Positions 50,070 to 64,000 are shown, counted from the first letter of the stretch. The stretch: DNA of 64,000 nt from Bubalus kerabau (GCF_029407905.1 NC_073643.1:39466501-39530500), one strand, 5' to 3'. Program-made: numbers and translations. The notes: generated by a model from the letters alone, not told the origin.

Positions 50070-51487
50070 CAGCATTGTATGCAATAACTTTATTAAGGTC
50101 AAAGAGATATCACATACAGATTTATCCAACAGGATCCAGAAACAGTTTACAGATATCATCTAGGACACACGGCTCTTTTGGACTAAAATGTTTCCAACAT
50201 CACAGATCACACAATGAGTTTATACATCAATAACGACTTTCATCTGGAGATACAGATGCTCAGCTTGCCTTCACTGTGGGGCCTTGGTGTTTCCAATGAG
50301 TTAAAACAAAGAGGCAAAGATTGATAATGCATACATCCTGCAGAATATTTAATGAGATGACAGACTGCTTCGTGGAAGTCATTTTTAATTTATGGGTAAC
50401 ATACAAATCAGACTTTGTAAGTTGAGCTGAGACTTGAGAATTCTTAGTAATTGGATCTAGGGCTTAATTAACTTTACAAATAAGTAGGATTTAAACATTT
50501 AGCTCGTGTTCTAGGTTCTCCAGAATATCCTTGATAAACTAATATGTCAGCACAATATCTTGACTGTGGTGTCTGACACCCACATCTCCATCATTCTAAG
50601 GAAACAGCACTCCACCAACACTCACAGCTAGTGGGCCCATTGTTCATGGCCCATAGAATAAAAGCCACAAAACACCATAGAAAGTTACAAGAATGTAAAT
50701 ATTTAGCTAACTAAATAGAATAAATATCAGGCAGTCATCATCTACAACATTGAATATCTGCTAATCACAGAGGAAAAAAACTCCAAACCTTACTCACAAT
50801 GAATTCAGGGTTAGATAAACCCAGAGAGACAAACCTGCAAATATACAATGTAGTGAATATATTTCTTTAAACGTCCATTTAACAAATTCGTGATGCAAAC
50901 TGGAAAATTTTCATACAGTTGAAATGTTCATTTTGTAAGAAAATGCTTTCATGCACTAAATCATATGAGCATTGATTCATCAAATTAAAAAAAATACAGA
51001 ATAATTGTCTGAAACCAATACTTAGAGACTTCACAATCCTACAGGGCCTGCAACTAAAAAATAATAATACATGCACATTGTGATGCACCAAATTGTCTTA
51101 GAGAAATCATTAAAACATTTTTCACATCAAAAAGCATAAGAAAATTCAATGCTATTTAATTTACTTTATGCATATTACATACTAGAGACTTTAAGCTACA
51201 AAATGGTTCCACTATCTCAACACGCATACAAAACAACCATAAAAGTATGTGTATATAACAAGGTACTCTCCAATTAGCCATCTGTAATGAATAATATATC
51301 TTCTCATGTCATCTTTAAGTACCATTTATCACGACCCAGGCCTTTCTGCTTTAATGAGGACGACAGATCTCTGATTTACATTCAACACTCTCCACATTAA
51401 TAATTGATTGAAACTCTTAAAAAATTCTCCTGCCACTGGCATAGAATGGGGAGAAACAATCTTCAGACGAATGCCAAAACTACCCTG
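50070..51487 (-). other. SYNPR: SYNPR 3' untranslated region
   Basis: About 1.4 kb of AT-rich sequence between the SYNPR stop codon and an AATAAA signal, free of any recognisable transposon although SINEs flank it on both sides. The end at about 50070 is inferred from the signal and from the GT-rich sequence (TGCTGGCTGG) just beyond it. Alternative upstream signals may exist, which transcript data would settle. Confidence 0.65.
50089..50094 (-). promoter_or_regulatory. SYNPR: SYNPR polyadenylation signal
   Basis: AATAAA on the minus strand, followed by GTTATTGCATACA and a GT-rich element, the usual order of hexamer, cleavage site and downstream element. Confidence 0.65.
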
Positions 51488-51802
<315 letters not shown>

Positions 51803-51939
51803 TCAATTTCAGAAAAATCCCTCAAATGCAAAAGGTCACTTTTCATCTCCATGCAGAGGCTTCTTCCAGTTTCTGGTGTTGAAGTCACTGTTTCATTTAG
51901 AATATATGACCTTTCATGAAAGCTTACTATGTGTTAGGC

Positions 51940-52090
51940 AGACAGAGGATGAGATGGTTGGATGGCATCACTGACTCTGTGGACATGAGTGTGAGCAAAC
52001 TTTATGAGAGAGTGAAGGACAGTGAAGCCTGGCATGCTGCAGTCCATGGGGTCACAAAGAGTTGGACACAACTTAGTGAGTGAACAACAA
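51940..52090 (+). mobile_element. BovB LINE 3'-terminal fragment (SYNPR intron)
   Basis: gcagacagaggatgagatgg, then ttggatggcatcactgactc, then gtcacaaagagttggacaca, the last part of BovB. Confidence 0.9.
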
Positions 52091-52253
52091 CAGAAGGGCT
52101 TTATGTGTGTCTATTCATTTAGTCATGGAAGGTGCTATTACACTCATATTAAAGACGTGAAAACAGGTGCAGCAAAGATAAGGAGCTTTTTTATGGCCAC
52201 GTGACTGGTTAGTAGCAGACCTTGGATAAGACCTGTTCTACCTGACTCCACAG
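52091..52253. other. SYNPR intron, MIR-like patch
   Basis: Weak MIR resemblance (gtgaaaacaggtgcagcaaa, then taaggagctttttt) at about 52155-52195. Nothing else. Confidence 0.3.
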
Positions 52254-52505
52254 TCTGCTGCTGCTGCTGCTGCTGCTAAGTCGCTTCAGTCGTGTCCAAC
52301 TCTGTGAGACCCCATAGATGACAGCCCACCAGGCTCCCCCGTCCCTGGGATTCTCCAGGCAAGAACACTGGAGTGGGTTGCCATTTCCTTCTCCAATGCA
52401 TGAAAGTGAGAAGTGAAAGTGAAGTTGCTCAGTTGTGTCTGACTCTTAGAGACCCCATGGACTGCAGCCCACCAGGCTCCTCCATTCATGGGACTTTCCA
52501 GAGTC
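52254..52505 (-). mobile_element. BOV-A2 SINE (SYNPR intron)
   Basis: (GCT)n at 52257-52276, then aagtcgcttcagtcgtgtcc and the dimeric body to gggactttccag. A short flanking AGTCTG repeat (52253-52258, 52502-52507) may be the target-site duplication. Confidence 0.94.
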
Positions 52506-53420
52506 TGAGCCTCTACCTAATCCACCACTATCTCCCCAAATGATGTAAAATGGTGTAAAATATCTTTAGGGGATGTGGGGTTATTTTCATTTTAATGATG
52601 GACCATTAACTTATAAGGTAACCTTTACTTCAATGCTAGAGATACTACTTTCGCATTTATTGAAATGTCAGAAATAAAATGAGTCAACTTAAAAAGCATG
52701 GAGGAAGCAATGGTATAGGTGGTACACAGACAAGCACATGCATGGCAGTGTACACAGTTGTGCTTCTTTGAATAGTTGTATATTCTGTGCCTCTCACAGT
52801 CAGAAGTGAATGCCCAAACAATACTCTGAAGTCCAGGTTTCAGAGAAGTATGAAATGTTTTCTCAATAACTGAATGTGAGACTTGCCTATGGGAACTCCT
52901 CTCACTCTCCAGAAGCATGTCCTTGGTGAGCCAGAGGACTGGGTGTCACTTCCCTGGGTCCTAAGTGTTTTAGGGAAACTGAGCTGTTTGCTACTGTAAG
53001 AGGCCCAAAGAGAACAGTTGTTTTGCAGCCTCTTCCAAAGTGGATCAGTTGACTGCGAATTAAGCGCAGCCAGTTTTAGCAGCCCCCTCTTAGAGACAGA
53101 CAATGAGAGTATGTGACACAAAGCTGTGATGACATTAAAGTATATTAAGTAATCATCCCAGCAGGATGCTGACCAATCAGAATGAACTTGGGCAGCAGTC
53201 ACAGCTCTGGAGTGGGCTTCCAGAAGTTCTTTGCTGTATCAAAGTAATTTATCCCTTAATTGCTGGATGGTGGGACACCACAGAGTGACCTGGGGATGGA
53301 AGTAGTGGGTTAGGGAGTGAAGATGAGGGATCTTGGGAGCTTGGAACACCAGCTCCAAGCTTCATTATTTTAGCAGCAGGTGGATCAGGGCATATTATTT
53401 GAATCTCAGCCTTGGAGCCA
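52506..53420. other. SYNPR intron, nothing recognised
   Basis: Two overlapping minus-strand frames (52625-53202) show no domain or splice context. No clear repeat. Confidence 0.35.
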
Positions 53421-53424
53421 TCTG

Positions 53425-53488
53425 AATCTGAATGGAATCTGAATGGCCTGAAAGGAATCTGAATGGAATCTGAATGGAATGTGAATGG
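53425..53488. repeat. 11-bp minisatellite, five units (SYNPR intron)
   Basis: Units of AATCTGAATGG at 53425-53435, 53436-53446, 53456-53466 and 53467-53477, with a fifth AATGTGAATGG at 53478-53488. A CCTGAAAGG spacer separates units two and three. Confidence 0.92.
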
Positions 53489-53796
53489 CCTGGGCTCTGC
53501 AACTTTTTGCTTTATGAGTTCAGACAAGGCAGTAGCCTCTGAACTTCAGCATTTATAAAATCCTATGAAATGAAGACAATTATTCCTTCCTTGGTGGATA
53601 GTTTGAGGATCAAACAGGGCGTATGTAAAGCAGCTAGACTGTGCTGGACACTGATCTGTAAATTATGCTTTGAATCACTTTCTAAAATATTTCCATGAAT
53701 TGTATTCATTTGACTCTTCCTGAGACATATACTGAAGCAGGCTTTTTGATAATGAGGCCATGTTCTTAAGGTATCAAGATCAAAACTGAGCATCTA
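53489..53796. other. SYNPR intron, possible MIR-like remnant
   Basis: Weak MIR-like wording (ctctgaacttcagcatttat, then aaaatcctatgaaatgaaga) at about 53535-53580. No exon. Confidence 0.3.
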
Positions 53797-53940
53797 GGGG
53801 CTTCTCTGGCAGTCCAGTAGTTAGGAACTTCCCATTTCCAGTGCTTCCACTACAGGGGGTTGTGGGTTCGATTCCTGGTCAGGGAACGAAGATCTCAAGT
53901 GCCGTGTGGCGTGGCCAAAAATGAAATAAAATAAACTGAT
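53797..53940 (+). mobile_element. CHR-type SINE (SYNPR intron)
   Basis: ggggcttctctggcagtcca, then gtagttaggaacttcccatt, then gggttcgattcctggtcagg, ending in an A-rich AAATGAAATAAAATAAA tail. Confidence 0.88.
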
Positions 53941-54054
53941 GGCACTATTTTAAAAATATGATTGGACAGTCAAATCTTAAAAAACTAAACAAAAGATACC
54001 GCTTCCTAAAAGATCTCACTGAAAATTAGTTTATCCAGACTTCCTTACGTTCCT

Positions 54055-54118
54055 CTCACCCTCCTCCCTTCCCTCCTTCCATCCCTCCCTCCATCCCTCT
54101 CCCCATCCCATCCTTTTT
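54055..54118. repeat. Polypyrimidine (CCTT/CCAT)n tract
   Basis: About 60 bp of imperfect CCCTCC, TTCC and ATCC repeats, almost pure pyrimidine on the plus strand, which can adopt non-B structures. Confidence 0.8.
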
Positions 54119-56557
<2,439 letters not shown>

Positions 56558-57837
56558 CTACAGGAACAAACAGAAAGATAAAATAGGAAGAGAAAAGTGA
56601 GTTCTAGAAACAAATCAATTGGTTTGCCTTTTGAAAAATTCCAAGATCCCATAGCATTGGAACCATGCTGAAAAATGAATAATAGTTTTGTGATATTAAT
56701 TTCTAGAAAATAAATAATAATAGTAACATTGATGAATGATTACTGTGTTTCTGATGATGCGGGGGCTACTTGTCATAACCTTCCTTGTGACCCTCCCTCT
56801 CTAAAGAGGGTGGGACTGGGAGGCACTCCCAAGACTTTAGCAGATCATGTTCTAACATAAGACAATTGCTCAGATTTACTGTATTTATGTTTGTCTACTA
56901 GAAAGATGTTGCATCCTATTTACCTACATAACAAAACACTGACCTGGGAAGGAAAATAGTATATTTAATATAGCAACAGGAATTATTTTAAATGATAAAC
57001 GCCTCAAGTAGAAAACCTGTTTCTTTCCTATCTGAGGCCATGGTGATATCACTTACTCTGGTTAGCCTTCCCTCTTGCTGTGACTGAATTACTTTCCATC
57101 AAGATCCTGAGGAGCACTTACACTCTAAAGATGCTGTTGTGGATATTTGTTAGGTGTGGCTTTTAGAGAGGGCCCACTGCTAAGACCGAATCTTCTGAGC
57201 AACTGGTCTCTTTCCATCTAGGGGTCATTGTAAATTATGTAACTCACCAATTGACCATTTCATGTTGCCTTTAGAAAACTTAGGGCCAATTTGTTACCCA
57301 CTTATAATGTGCTTTTTTTTTTTTTTAAATAAAGCCTGGCTATTTAAACCCCATTCTGAACTGTGTTTTATATACCCATCCTGCCTTTCCTGTCTTCTTT
57401 CCATCTCATTTTTAATTAATTTCATCCTGAGTTTCATATGTCCTTCTAAGTCACTTGAAGTTGTTTCTGGAAAGAGATGGGGGTATAAACAAAAAGGCAA
57501 ACAAATACAGTATCTATAGGTGTTTCAAATCAGAAAGAACATTTGGAATAGAGAAACTCAAGGATTGGGGGTTTGAATTAGAAATTGGAGGAACAGTTAT
57601 AAATAAATAAGCCAGACTGACTGTATCAAGTACAACTTCTCTTCATGTTCAATCTGGTACCTTTATTCAAGTACTCCTCCATTTATTCAAACAATAATTT
57701 TTGAGTCATGTACCAGGTCTTACAAGGGTTTACAAATGTAAAATATGGACTTCGCTCTCTTGACATTACATATTTATTAGTGGTCACAGACACTCTGTAA
57801 TTCCAAGACAGTAGCTGGCATTATGCTCATCATAAAT
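56558..57837. other. SYNPR upstream intron, nothing recognised
   Basis: AT-rich intron with a T run at 57313-57326. An L2-like piece may lie near 57650-57760 (caagtactcctccatttatt, then gagtcatgtaccaggtctta). Confidence 0.4.
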
Positions 57838-58025
57838 AGAAATAGAGTTTTATTGGAGTATAATTGCTTTAAAATGTTGTGTTAGTTTCTGCTGTACAAT
57901 GAAGTGAATCAGCTATATGTATACATATATTCCGTCCCTCTTGAACCTCCTATCTCCATCTCATCCCACCAGTCTAGGTTGCCACAGAGCACCAAGTTGA
58001 GCTCCCTGTGCTATGCAAGAAACAG
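57838..58025 (-). mobile_element. L1 3'-end fragment (SYNPR intron)
   Basis: Reverse orientation: tattggagtataattgcttt, then tctgctgtacaatgaagtga, then gccacagagcaccaagttga. Confidence 0.82.
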
Positions 58026-58437
58026 ACTTTTAAAAAGGCTGTCAGGATAGGGAAATGCTGAAGAACAGAGTCATGTGAAAACTCTCAGTTGGAAATTGTA
58101 GAAAATAATAAAGTTTTTAGACTTATGCATTAAAATAACAGTAATACTACCTAAAATTTACTGAGCAGTTATCATGTGATTCCAAGTTTACATGTATTAA
58201 TTCCAAGTGTACGTGTATTAATTCATTTAATCCTGACAACAGACCTATGAAATAGATGCTAATTCTGTCCTCATTTTACAGTTGAGGAAACTGAGGCCCA
58301 GAAAGTTAAATAAAATTCTCAGAGTCAAGAGTTAGTAAGTGGGGGAGCCAGGATTCTAAGCCTGGCTGTCTGCTTCCAGAACCTGAGAGCTTGACTATCC
58401 TATATAGGTTTTCATGTCTGCTTTAAGGAATACCCGA
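58026..58437 (+). repeat. MIR/L2-like fragment (SYNPR intron)
   Basis: About 58150-58390: aatttactgagcagttatca, then cattttacagttgaggaaac and tgaggcccagaaagttaaat, typical of the MIR family. Within it a phrase of about 20 bp, ttccaagtttacatgtatta and ttccaagtgtacgtgtatta, occurs twice in a row at 58181-58221, a small tandem duplication. Confidence 0.6.
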
Positions 58438-58622
58438 CTTTTTTTTTTTTTTTTTAATCTTCTTTCTTTACAAAAAAATTTTATTTGACTGTGCAGGCTC
58501 TTAGTTGTGGTATGCCAACTTTTAGTTGCAGTGTGTGGGATCTACTTTCCTGACCTGGATGGAAGCTGGGCCCCTGCATTGGGAGCACAAGTCTTAGCCA
58601 CTGGACCACCAGAGAAGTCCCA
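58438..58622 (-). mobile_element. CHR-type SINE (SYNPR intron)
   Basis: T run at 58440-58455, then aggctcttagttgtggtatg, then gatctactttcctgacctgg and tagccactggaccaccagag. In the sense orientation of SYNPR. Confidence 0.88.
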
Positions 58623-60917
58623 GGAACATTTATTTTTTAATTTAAAACAAGTGCATTAAGAAAGTTAAAAAGTAGTAATGAATCGCTTTTGATATAAACT
58701 TTCTGGCTGAAGTCAGGACCTATGTCCTTGGAGTTATTTTGGGGAGCTAATCCAACCCTTTCCCCCCAGTACCATTTCCTAAATAGGGATCAGTATGTTG
58801 TATAAAGTATCTCAATATTAATTATAAGCTCAGAGTCTGTCTTCAGATTGACCTGGGACTGAATCCTGATGTTTTGACTTACTTGAAGCCTGAATTTTGC
58901 CCTCTGTGAATTGGGCTAACAACAGTATCTGTCTCATTGGATGGTTGTGAGAAGTGAAAACGTGCATGTCTGCCTATTTTCCACAACAAGATGTCAGCTG
59001 CATGAGGGCAGGTACTCTGTCTACCTTGCCTATTGTTGGGTCTTGGCAGAAGAGGTGTCAGCAACATTTGCTGAGAGAATGAAAGAAAGAAAGAATAAAT
59101 GAACATACAAAATGGTCCCAATTTGGTTCTATAAACTTTTATATAGGAGTTTACCAGGTGGTATGTAAGCTTGTATGTTTTTAAACATATTTTATAATTA
59201 GATAAAATAAAAAGAGCATGGCAATGTCATCAAGGCACTGATTGATTATATCAATAGCTCTCCCAGACAGAACTTCAGGTGCCCTATTTGTACCAGGATT
59301 TATAATTAGACCAAACAAAAAATGTCCTTAGAATGGAGTTTTTCTATTAAAAATAAAAAAAGCAGCCTCAAGTGAGGTTTTCTATAACTAAGCAAAGTGT
59401 GACAATTGGGAGACTATTTCAAAATTCTAACTCGAGTATCAGTTAGCCTGAACTTTTTTTGGACTTTAGGTGTAATCTAAGTTTGAAGCTACATTCAGGG
59501 AGAGATTTGGGAGCAAACCTGACCCCCACTTTCTTCCCATCTTTTAATCCAGGGATCTCCAAACTCCAGAATCTGACACCTGATGATCTGAGGTGGAGCT
59601 GATGTAATCATAATAGAAATAAAGTGCACAATAAATGTAATGCACTTGAATCATCCCAAAACCTTCCCTGCCCCCACCCCACACTACCATCTCTCCTCCC
59701 CCTCCCCCTGCTTTTAGTCCTGCTTTTAAGAGGAAACTGAAGAACAGACAGGCCAAATGCTTTCCTTATAACTAGTGCCTCACTTGACTACTATGCCATA
59801 TCATGAGCTTTCTTTAGTGTATTTTAGGTAGATAGCTATCTTAGTTGATGCTAAGTTTCAGTCATTTGGTATTACCTGAACAATTCTGATTTTATGTGCA
59901 TACCTCTTGTGTTATTGTTCAACATTTCATTTACAGCAAATTATCCTTTTTACATAAGTAAGGTTATCTTAGAAGGAAATTATATGTGTCCAATAAATGT
60001 TCAACCAACCAAATTGTTATAGATAGAAGAAAACAGCAAACATAAAGGCTATACAGTGAAAATACTTCAAATTCTAGCTGGGGATGTTTGCACAAGGATT
60101 TGGGTTCTAGGATCTCTGTTAAAAAGGAGATTCATGAGTGTTAAAAGAATATTAAAGAAATACTAGCATGACCTAATTAGAAGGCTTAAACTAAATATGG
60201 AGCAACTTTTCACTCATCTTACTTAATGCCATGTTAATGGTCCACCTAAAATAACCTTCTGTGCCAGGGGAGATAAATGCTACACCTCGTTTATCTAACA
60301 GAGATAAAGTATGCATGGAAGAAACTCAAGACATAAATTTGTAACATTTACCATTAAGTTACCAGGATGCACATAAAAGCTATCTTACAAGCTATTTCCT
60401 CTCATAGAAAGGAGGGGTTGCCATTCAAAAGGTGCTTTAATGTTTCCCCAAAACTCTCAATGCATGTATGTGCCCCCATAAGACCCCAAAAAGTAGCCAG
60501 CGCAGACATTACTAGCTCCATACTGTAGATGAAGAAACTGTGACCATGAAGGCTGAATGATGTGCCCATGGTCCATTAAGTGGTTTATAAATTTTGCTCT
60601 GAGCCCCTGGTCTCACTGTTCCAAAAGAACACGGACACGCTATGTGGTTGTGTTTCTGCAGCATGTGTTAAGAATCTGCTCAATGATCCAAGAAAACAGC
60701 TTCCTCAGCAGAGGGAGCAGCCTGGCTACATGCTGCCTGGGTGGTTTGTTTCCATTTTGTTGGTTGGGTGTGTTTTTGTTGCCCCCAGCTCTCCTAATTT
60801 ACTGTTAGCAAGCTCATTTGTACTAGAATGTAATTTATTAAAGATGCTTGTCCTGGCTCAGTCTGGGGAATATAAGAGGGAATCATCTTTGGTGACAGAA
60901 AACTGGGTATTTTAGAA
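58623..60917. other. SYNPR intron, no gene recognised
   Basis: L2-like ends near 58985-59100 (agatgtcagctgcatgaggg, then gagaatgaaagaaagaaaga). A MIR-like fragment lies near 60500-60590 (gtagatgaagaaactgtgac). The remainder is AT-rich and unassigned. Confidence 0.4.
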
Positions 60918-61125
60918 CCAGGTAAACCTGTCTGGCGGCTCAGTGGTAAAGAATCATCCTGCAACACAGGAAATGCAGGTTTGAACCCTGAGTTGGGAAG
61001 ATCCCCTGAAGGAGGAAATAGCAACTCACTCCAGTATTCCTGCCTGGAGAATCCCAAGGACAGAGGAGCCTGGCGGGTTAAAGTCTATGGGGTTGCAAAG
61101 AATTGGACGTGACTTAGGGACTGAA
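60918..61125 (+). mobile_element. Bov-tA SINE (SYNPR intron)
   Basis: aacctgtctggcggctcagt, then gatcccctgaaggaggaaat, then ggttgcaaagaattggacgt, ending in a CAACAATCAACAACAAAAAC tail. Confidence 0.92.
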
Positions 61126-61634
61126 CAACAATCAACAACAAAAACCTATCTCCATTTCTCCCCGCTGATGGCACACTGCAGCTCCACTGGACATTGGTAA
61201 ACATAGTCAGTTTCACACTTCTGTTAGCAAATATTCACAATATGTCAACTCCAATGCCTTAATTATCTATCCTATTTGATAGCGTTGCTCTTTTCACCAT
61301 GGCTGACACCTACATCGAGAGTCTGCACTAGAAACTGGGCAATCCAGTGAGTCACCCTCATCCTCAGAGTAGTTGGATTCACTTTTCTAAGTCAGCTTTC
61401 AGGACTCCCAGAATGAATCTGTGAATTAGGAAACACAAAAATCAAACACCATGAGAGAAGCTCCGTTCAGGGAAGAGCTTTGGACTTGTCTTTGAAGAGA
61501 CAATTGTCGAGCGGTGGGCTGAATAGGATAAGCTTCTGTTCTCTCACAGGTTTATTTCATTATTTCATTTGAAACACTAATAAAAATGACATCTGACTTC
61601 TGGAGAATGTCTAGTTTTTAACATGCTATGGCAG
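61126..61634. other. SYNPR intron, nothing recognised
   Basis: No gene or clear repeat. Confidence 0.35.
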
Positions 61635-61975
61635 AAGATGCTTGTGGCTCAGTTGGTAAAGAATCCAACTTTACCATCTCCCGCCTGCAATCCAGGAGAC
61701 CTGGGTTCGATCCCAGGGTTGGGAAGATTCCCTGGAGAAGGGAAAGGCTACCCATTCCAGTATTATAGGGTCACAAAGAGTCGGACAGGACTGAGCGACT
61801 TCACTTTCACTTTTCACTTTCATGCATTGGAGAAGGAAATGGAAGCCCACTCCAGTGTTCTTGCCTGGAGAATCCCAGGGACGGGGGAGCCTGGTAGGAG
61901 GCTGTCTATGGGGTCGCACAGAGTCGGACACGACTAAAGCGACTTAGCAGCAGCAGCAGCAGCAGCACAAAGAAA
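61635..61975 (+). mobile_element. BOV-A2-type SINE ending in (AGC)n (SYNPR intron)
   Basis: A tRNA-headed first half (tggctcagttggtaaagaat, then ctgggttcgatcccagggtt) is joined to a Bov-A unit (gcattggagaaggaaatgga, then gagtcggacacgactaaagc). It ends in (AGC)n at about 61947-61968. The head carries a small internal insertion (actttaccatctcc). Confidence 0.93.
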
Positions 61976-62413
61976 AAAATTATTTCTCCTTCACAATTCT
62001 CTTTCTATATGGATGGTAAAGAAGAAAGTCTCAGATGGCCGCTAATATGTCTCTAATACCTATTTAATAAACTTAATATCCACCTATCAAAGAAAATTGG
62101 CCCCAGGCTCAGAGCCTTCAGGCAAACAATGATACTTGGCTGGAATACAGTACTCTTTATTTTCCATTGATTCATTTCTGGGTTTATCTTCTAATTATGT
62201 CAAATAACACTAGACTTCTATATTCAGGAGTGGTACAGAGTTTTCTTCAAAAATAGATTTTATTGAAGTTAAAAAATAATTTAATTTAAAGAACAACAGT
62301 AAATAACTTGTGGCCCACATGACAGAAGCGGGGCAGAGAATGCCTGAGGTTTTGAAAGAACTGCACGGCCCCATCCTGGGCTGGAAACACTGGAAACACT
62401 GGAGATTCTAGCC
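61976..62413. other. SYNPR intron, nothing recognised
   Basis: No gene or clear repeat. Confidence 0.35.
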
Positions 62414-62735
62414 CAGTGCTGTCTCATAGAAATAGAACGTGAGCCAGAGTTGGGAGTCACATATGTAATTTTATGTTTACTAGTGACCACATTTTTTTCC
62501 AAAAAAAGCAAAAAGAGATTGGTGCAATTATAGTAATACATTATGTGTATTAATATAAAATAGCTCAATATTTAAAAATATTATCATTTCATATATTATA
62601 AAATTACAGATAAGACATTTAACTTTTTTTGGTGTTAAGTCTTTGAAATCTGGTGTGTAATGGATACCTACGGTACATCTTACTTTGGTGTCAGCCACAT
62701 TTCAAGTGTTCAACAGTCAACGTGCAATGGGACCG
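62414..62735 (+). mobile_element. Non-autonomous hAT-type DNA transposon (SYNPR intron)
   Basis: Same family as 29208-29520: starts CAGTGCTGTCTCATAGAAAT, contains aatctggtgtgtaatggata, then cagccacatttcaagtgttc. The right terminus is eroded. Confidence 0.78.
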
Positions 62736-63394
62736 TTTAACTCCAGTCTACAGTTAACAAGTGGAAGCACATTTACATTCAGGCTCCACTGACAGTGATG
62801 CCCTTTGTTTTGTTTTGGGTCACCGATGTCACAACTTTTCTTGGAACTTGAACCTGAGATGGCACTGGAAGCCATTTTTTAGCTTAGCTTTTACAAGGCC
62901 AGCATGCCTTTTGCATCCGTCCTGGCCTATAGGATTTCTTACAGGGATTGATATGATGGACTGAAATATTGCCTCAGTGGTCTGATGGAGGTCTGAAGGC
63001 AGACCAATGACCAAAGGGAGCCTTAGGTTTTCGATACTGGCAGTCAAGGGAAGAGACGGACCACAGAACAGCCCTGCCAAATGGGAGCTACATTTCAGCT
63101 TCAGTGTAGGGGCAAAGTCTGACGTGACCCCTCTATTCTCAAGACATGTGCCAATGTGGTGGCTGGTGAAATGGGATGACACAAGGAGTGTCCCATTTTA
63201 CTGTAAAAAGTCCCATTTTACAGATGGGATATATTACTTAAATCTGGCTTGAAAGATGCAGAGCCAAGATTCAGACCCAAGGAGTTTGGCTCCAGAATCT
63301 GTGTTCCTAATCTATTATAAAAGCACTCTGTTGCTTTTAAAGACCAACAATTTTATTTACTCATAATAAAAATTAAGTTGCAGTATTCATACTT
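62736..63394. other. SYNPR intron, no gene recognised
   Basis: A 117-codon minus-strand frame at 62829-63182 has no recognisable domain. A small tandem repeat, tcccattttac, occurs at 63191-63201 and 63211-63221. Confidence 0.35.
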
Positions 63395-63560
63395 ATGGCT
63401 GTCATTTAGAGAGCAGTTACTATGTACCAGACACTGTGTATCCCATGTATAGCTCATTTAGTTCTCATAATAACACTTCAAGGTGGCTATTATTGACTCC
63501 ACTTGACAAATGAGAAAATTGAGGTTCTGAGAGACCAAGTCAGTTGCTGGAGATCTCTCA
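63395..63560 (+). repeat. MIR-like fragment (SYNPR intron)
   Basis: agagcagttactatgtacca, then gacactgtgtatcccatgta, then aaatgagaaaattgaggttc. Confidence 0.65.
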
Positions 63561-63659
63561 GTCACTAAGCTGGCTAAGTTTTGCTTGCGACTACGGTTTG
63601 TTGAGCTTCACAGTCTGTGTTTCCTCCTGGAAGTTGAACCTCATTATATTCCAGACCAG

Positions 63660-63835
63660 CTGTGATGGGGGGCTCACCATGTGTCAGGCATGCTGTTGAT
63701 GTGCTTCACACGTCTCACCTCAGTTCAGTCTTACTACAACCTTATGAAGTAGCATCAGCTTTTCCATTTTACAGATGAAGAAGCTTAGAGAAGGTAAGTG
63801 ATTAGAGGAATTGGGCCCCAAACTCAGCTCTAACT
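63660..63835 (+). repeat. MIR-like fragment (SYNPR intron)
   Basis: tcaccatgtgtcaggcatgc, then cagtcttactacaaccttat, then ttttacagatgaagaagctt and agagaaggtaagtgattaga. A second, separate MIR-family copy close to the previous one. Confidence 0.65.
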
Positions 63836-63950
63836 CCAAATTCAATGGATTCATTCATTTGTCCTTCATTTTACTTGTCCCTTCTTCAAATCATCTGTTC
63901 AATACTTATTATTTTCCCACTGTGGGCTGGGTTCTGTTCTAAAAATGGGA

Positions 63951-63978
63951 TGTGTGTGTGTGTGTGTGTGTGTGTGTG
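63951..63978. repeat. (TG)14 microsatellite
   Basis: Uninterrupted TG repeat, probably the tail of the SINE that starts next to it. Confidence 0.95.
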
Positions 63979-64000
63979 ACACAGTCATGGATGACTCTTT
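63979..64000 (-). mobile_element. Edge of a Bov-type SINE, cut by window end
   Basis: acacagtcatggatgactcttt resembles the reverse-complement 3' end of Bov-tA and BovB (cagtcgtgtccgactcttt). Confidence 0.55.

Noticed and set aside
62829..63182. 117-codon minus-strand frame in the SYNPR intron
   Set aside because: No splice sites or domain consistent with an additional SYNPR exon.

Overview
This is nuclear DNA from a ruminant (cattle-like; the exact species cannot be fixed from sequence alone). The evidence is the density of pecoran retroposons: BovB (RTE-clade) LINE fragments, tRNA-headed Bov-tA SINEs, dimeric BOV-A2 SINEs with GCT-repeat ends, and CHR-type SINEs, on an older layer of L1, L2, MIR, hAT and LTR remnants. 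No bacterial or phage genes, CRISPR array or functional tRNA/rRNA gene was seen.

Two host genes are supported, both on the minus strand. (1) SNTN (sentan, a motile-cilium tip protein) is complete in four coding exons, read right to left: 32999-32890, 31151-31117, 23292-23153 and 19001-18843. The exons join without any reading-frame break (110+35+140+159 = 444 nt) into a 147-residue protein. (2) The last two coding exons of SYNPR (synaptoporin, a four-pass synaptic-vesicle protein) lie at 56557-56366 and 51745-51488, with a 3' UTR running to a polyadenylation signal near 50090. The rest of SYNPR lies beyond the right edge. The order SYNPR then SNTN, same strand, matches the arrangement I recall for human chromosome 3p14.

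Layout: 1-18.8 kb is intergenic sequence downstream of SNTN, with an LTR-like block at the left end, a BovB copy carrying a decayed reverse transcriptase (2.7-4.2 kb) and many SINEs. 18.8-33.0 kb is SNTN, with a doubled BovB end inside an L2 remnant (24.0-24.8 kb) and a large L1 remnant (25.7-27.1 kb) in its introns. 33.0-33.14 kb is the probable SNTN promoter, with forkhead sites and RFX-like half sites. 33.1-50.0 kb is the SNTN-SYNPR intergenic interval. It holds a naked poly(T) insertion flanked by a 15-bp direct repeat (38.6 kb), a BovB 3' end with an uninterrupted frame (40.3 kb) and a local duplication of about 145 bp (44.0/44.5 kb). 50.0-64.0 kb is SYNPR 3' UTR, exons and introns.

The two genes are neighbours rather than partners: one serves multiciliated epithelium, the other neurons. 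I found no previously undescribed biological system. The most interesting points are the candidate ciliary promoter of SNTN, its 35-nt microexon and degenerate EF-hand loop, the naked poly(A) insertion, the local duplication, and an unidentified coding-like stretch in SNTN intron 3.
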